Assembly: GCA_903813345.2 (NCBI GenBank)
Contig: CAIIXF020000007.1
Coordinates: 38,362,671 to 38,426,670 of the forward strand
DNA from: Owenia fusiformis
Taxonomy: Eukaryota; Annelida; Polychaeta; Sabellida; Oweniidae
Reading direction: 5' to 3'
Length of the DNA: 64,000 bases
Each line of letters begins with the position of its first letter. The first letter of the stretch is position 1. The position numbers and the translations under genes are program-made. The notes below the pieces were generated by a model, which was not told where the DNA came from, did no database searches, and saw only the letters and a program-made list of their open reading frames with translations. This document shows, piece by piece, positions 61,464-64,000 of the stretch.

Positions 61464-61639
61464 CAAGATTGGATGTACTTGAATGCATTCCAATAGTAAT
61501 TGTCGTAGATTATTTGCAGACACCTGCGCTGATGTTAGTCGTTTCAACTGATCGCTAAGAGCTTCGAAGAGACAATCTCCCATTCCACTGTTCTCAACTA
61601 TGGCCAAACCATGCCTCTCTAACACGGGGTCAAGTGGTG
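61464..61639 (-). CDS. OTU-type cysteine protease, first half of the domain (exon)
   Basis: A 176-base minus-strand exon between an acceptor (TGCTTTTAG, 61640-61648) and a donor (GTAAGA, 61458-61463). It encodes APLDPVLERHG, then LAIVENSGMGDCLFEALSDQ, then NLRQLLLECIQVHPIL. The Cys in GDCLF is the expected nucleophile of the OTU fold. Canonical OTU proteins have D-G-N-C, with Asp three residues before the Cys; here that position is Met and an Asp sits directly before the Cys. The exon ends on a codon boundary and continues in frame into 60909-61242 across a 221-base intron. Upstream exons were not found. It could be a host deubiquitinase-like gene or part of a transposon-linked OTU. Confidence 0.8.
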
Positions 61640-62299
61640 CTAAAAGCAAAATACTCAATCACTCAATTGTAAAAGTTCATATGCCTGACAAATGAGTCAT
61701 ACGTGTAATTACTCAGCACGTTATTGAAGAAATTCGGATCAATTTAGAACAAAGAAAAGGTTATTGATATTTATGCCTTAAAATCCTTAGTCCGAGATAC
61801 CTTCATTACTTTTACTTATTCATTTATTTGGCATGTTAACTTGAAATGTAAAAGAACTAATACTACAAATAAATTATACATACATTCCGTTTCTCGAGGC
61901 CCGGGGTTCAAATGAACTCCACCTATACGACCAGCAAAGTTACAATTACCAACAGCAAGGGAAACACTCTTAGCCTAGAGGTTGCCTCGGGATTCCCCTC
62001 CACTCCTTATGTGGCATTTTTCTTTTCGGGTGATCTCTTTGAAGGGCGGGAGTGAAACCGACACTTCTCGCGAGAAAGTCCACGGGGAGATAACGTGCCG
62101 ATGGCAGCACGCCATTGCTCCAATGAATTTCCCATTGTTAGCTAAAATTATGAAACTCTTCATCATTTATAACTCAGGCTCTTAGCTCTTAACCCCCCCC
62201 CCCCCCCGGCCAAACATTCTTTCAATAGGATACGTCAATAGGATCTTCCTGCTACATACTTTGGGGGTATAACCACTCGTAGTCAAGGATGAGAAATTG

Positions 62300-62660
62300 T
62301 ATTGGTCACCTCATTTGATACCAGAGGGGTGTAGCCCAATATAGCCCCGGGCATAGGGTGGTATGGGGACCCTACTAGTTAGTACATGGTTGTAGCCAAT
62401 ATTCGTTCCTGGTATTGGGTGGCATAGGACACCTCACTAGTTAAAATAGAGTTGCAGCTTAATGTAGCCCCGGCTATAGGGTGGTATGGGACACCTCACT
62501 AGTTAATAGAGTTGCAGCCTAATGTAGCCCCGGCTATAGGGTGGTATGGGACACCACACTAGTTAATAGAGTTGCAGCCTAATGTAGCCCCGGCTATAGG
62601 CTGGTATGGGACACCTCAGTAGTTAATATAGGATTGCAGCCTAATGTAGTCTCGGACCAA
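62300..62660. repeat. ~61-bp minisatellite
   Basis: Five to six units with consensus containing TAATGTAGCCCCGGCTATAG, then GGTGGTATGGGACACC, then CACTAGTTAATAGAGTTGCA. The central three units are almost identical and the outer ones diverged. Confidence 0.9.
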
Positions 62661-64000
62661 GGAGGTGAGGGACTAGTCAGTGTGACTGGGGGGGGGGGGG
62701 GTAGGGATGATTAGGGGAAGTCTTAATGTCACAGTCCATATTGATAGTCAATGTTAGTCGGGGGGGGGGGTACGTATAAGATTAACATTAATTAATACAT
62801 TCATTAATACAAGTTACATAAAGAATAAGATCTGACTTGTAACATATAGTGTAAAATATACCCAAATACCACTCAACTCCTACATGGCTACAAATGGCTA
62901 CAACTAGAGCTTGGCTATTCGAGGCTAGCCCAACCTGACAGCCATTTGTAGCTCCCATTACAGTTCATTTGGGATGGCGTGAATCACCCCATGAATCATC
63001 ATGATTTAAACTCAAAGTTCCATTGAAATTACATCAAACGTTTGACTCTAAATAACAACTGAACCAGTTAACGAAATGCGTTCAAACTTCTTGACCAATT
63101 AAATAACTACTTCATAATTACCTTAGGACAACATTCGCCACGATTTATCAACGAAAACTACTATACATCCAATTTAAATGTAGAGATATGAGCAACCTGT
63201 GTTCCACCATTATGCAATTTGCGAATTTTCAAAATTCTTGGGTCACTTTGACACAGACACATTCAATAAAAGCAACTGTGAAGCCGTTTTTCTTAAAGTT
63301 TGCAGACAAGGATTTTAGCATTTGACTTCAAAATGGCCGACAGGAAGTAGGTATCGAGTTAAATTTTTTTCATCCACATCTGTAAGCACTTATAAATTAT
63401 CCCTGAAAATTTGAAGGTGATATCTGTAGCGGTTTTGGAGAAAACGGACGGACAGACAAACAGAAGGACGCGCCTAGGCTGACAATATGGCCCCACACTA
63501 TGTAGTGCGGACATAAAAATACATCTTTGACTTTTTGACCTTGAGAAAGTCATCGAAGGTCAAATATCTAAAGTCAGATTTTAACTTCTGATAACTTGAA
63601 GACGAACCTTGTTGGAACAAAATAACATATACAAAATTTTCTTAGACCCCTCAATATAATAGTTTTACAAAGAAAATTTTGTTTGATTTTACAAAAAGTA
63701 TTCATCAGAAAATTAAATCAACAAAACTTTCCTTTGTACAATTACAAAACAATATAGAGAAAAGTATAAAATTCAAAAGACAATCACTAGATTGACAATG
63801 TGTAAAACTTTCAGTTTTTTGATGACTGGTTTAAGAGAATATAAGAGATATGTTATAAATCGAATTCTAATATTTAACTATAATATAATATATATTTATT
63901 TTGTCATGCAGTCATACATTTGTAGCAGATAACATAATAATATCTATGTGTACTTTACATCTGGCAGTATAAAGACCATAGGCTAGTTAAAAACTTAAAA
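62661..64000. other. Interval without a recognised gene
   Basis: Two G runs (62687-62701 and 62760-62770) and a GGACGGACAGAC patch near 63447 stand out. The remainder is AT-rich with no supported coding frame. The OTU gene may continue to the left of its found exons, but nothing here links to it. Confidence 0.4.

Noticed and set aside
61975-62166. 63-codon minus-strand frame upstream of the OTU exons, considered as a 5' exon
   Set aside because: No splice sites in a compatible position and no resemblance to OTU protein N-termini that I recognise.

Overview
This is eukaryotic DNA: AT-rich, with no operons and no long intron-free genes, and packed with animal-type transposable elements. These are non-LTR retrotransposons, TA-flanked inverted-repeat elements, minisatellites, and frequent TACATGTA-type words. 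The style of the non-LTR reverse transcriptases and the mix of fold-back DNA elements suggest a marine invertebrate (mollusc, echinoderm or similar). That is an inference; nothing in the window fixes the species.

The dominant structure is a repeat of about 20-22 kb. Positions 1-21480 match 22257-41669 in the same orientation over their whole length, differing by a few percent or less in single bases plus many indels. Each copy carries insertions the other lacks, with clean empty sites: an 844-bp TA-flanked element only in copy 1 (18923-19766) and a 984-bp 5'-truncated non-LTR retrotransposon only in copy 2 (33416-34399). Both copies share an 82-bp minisatellite whose internal organisation differs between them, a decayed CR1/L2-like reverse-transcriptase tail, a TA-flanked element with a transposase C-terminal remnant, two long-armed fold-back elements, a MULE-like element with a 10-bp target-site duplication, and a perfect 22-bp hairpin. 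The pair is either a fairly recent tandem segmental duplication or two haplotypes laid end to end by an assembler. Sequence alone cannot settle which.

From 41.7 to 48.1 kb lies single-copy DNA with small inverted-repeat elements and a Helitron-like candidate. From 48.1 to 54.1 kb there is a decayed non-LTR retrotransposon on the minus strand, split by a 3.44-kb fold-back element that has ~0.7-kb inverted arms around a ~24.5-bp minisatellite. From 55.7 to 58.96 kb there is a 3.26-kb inverted-repeat element with an insertion in one arm.

The only recognisable cellular-type gene is on the minus strand at about 60.9-61.6 kb. Two exons together encode an OTU-type cysteine protease domain. The rest of that gene was not found. 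No tRNA, rRNA, CRISPR array, promoter or terminator could be supported.
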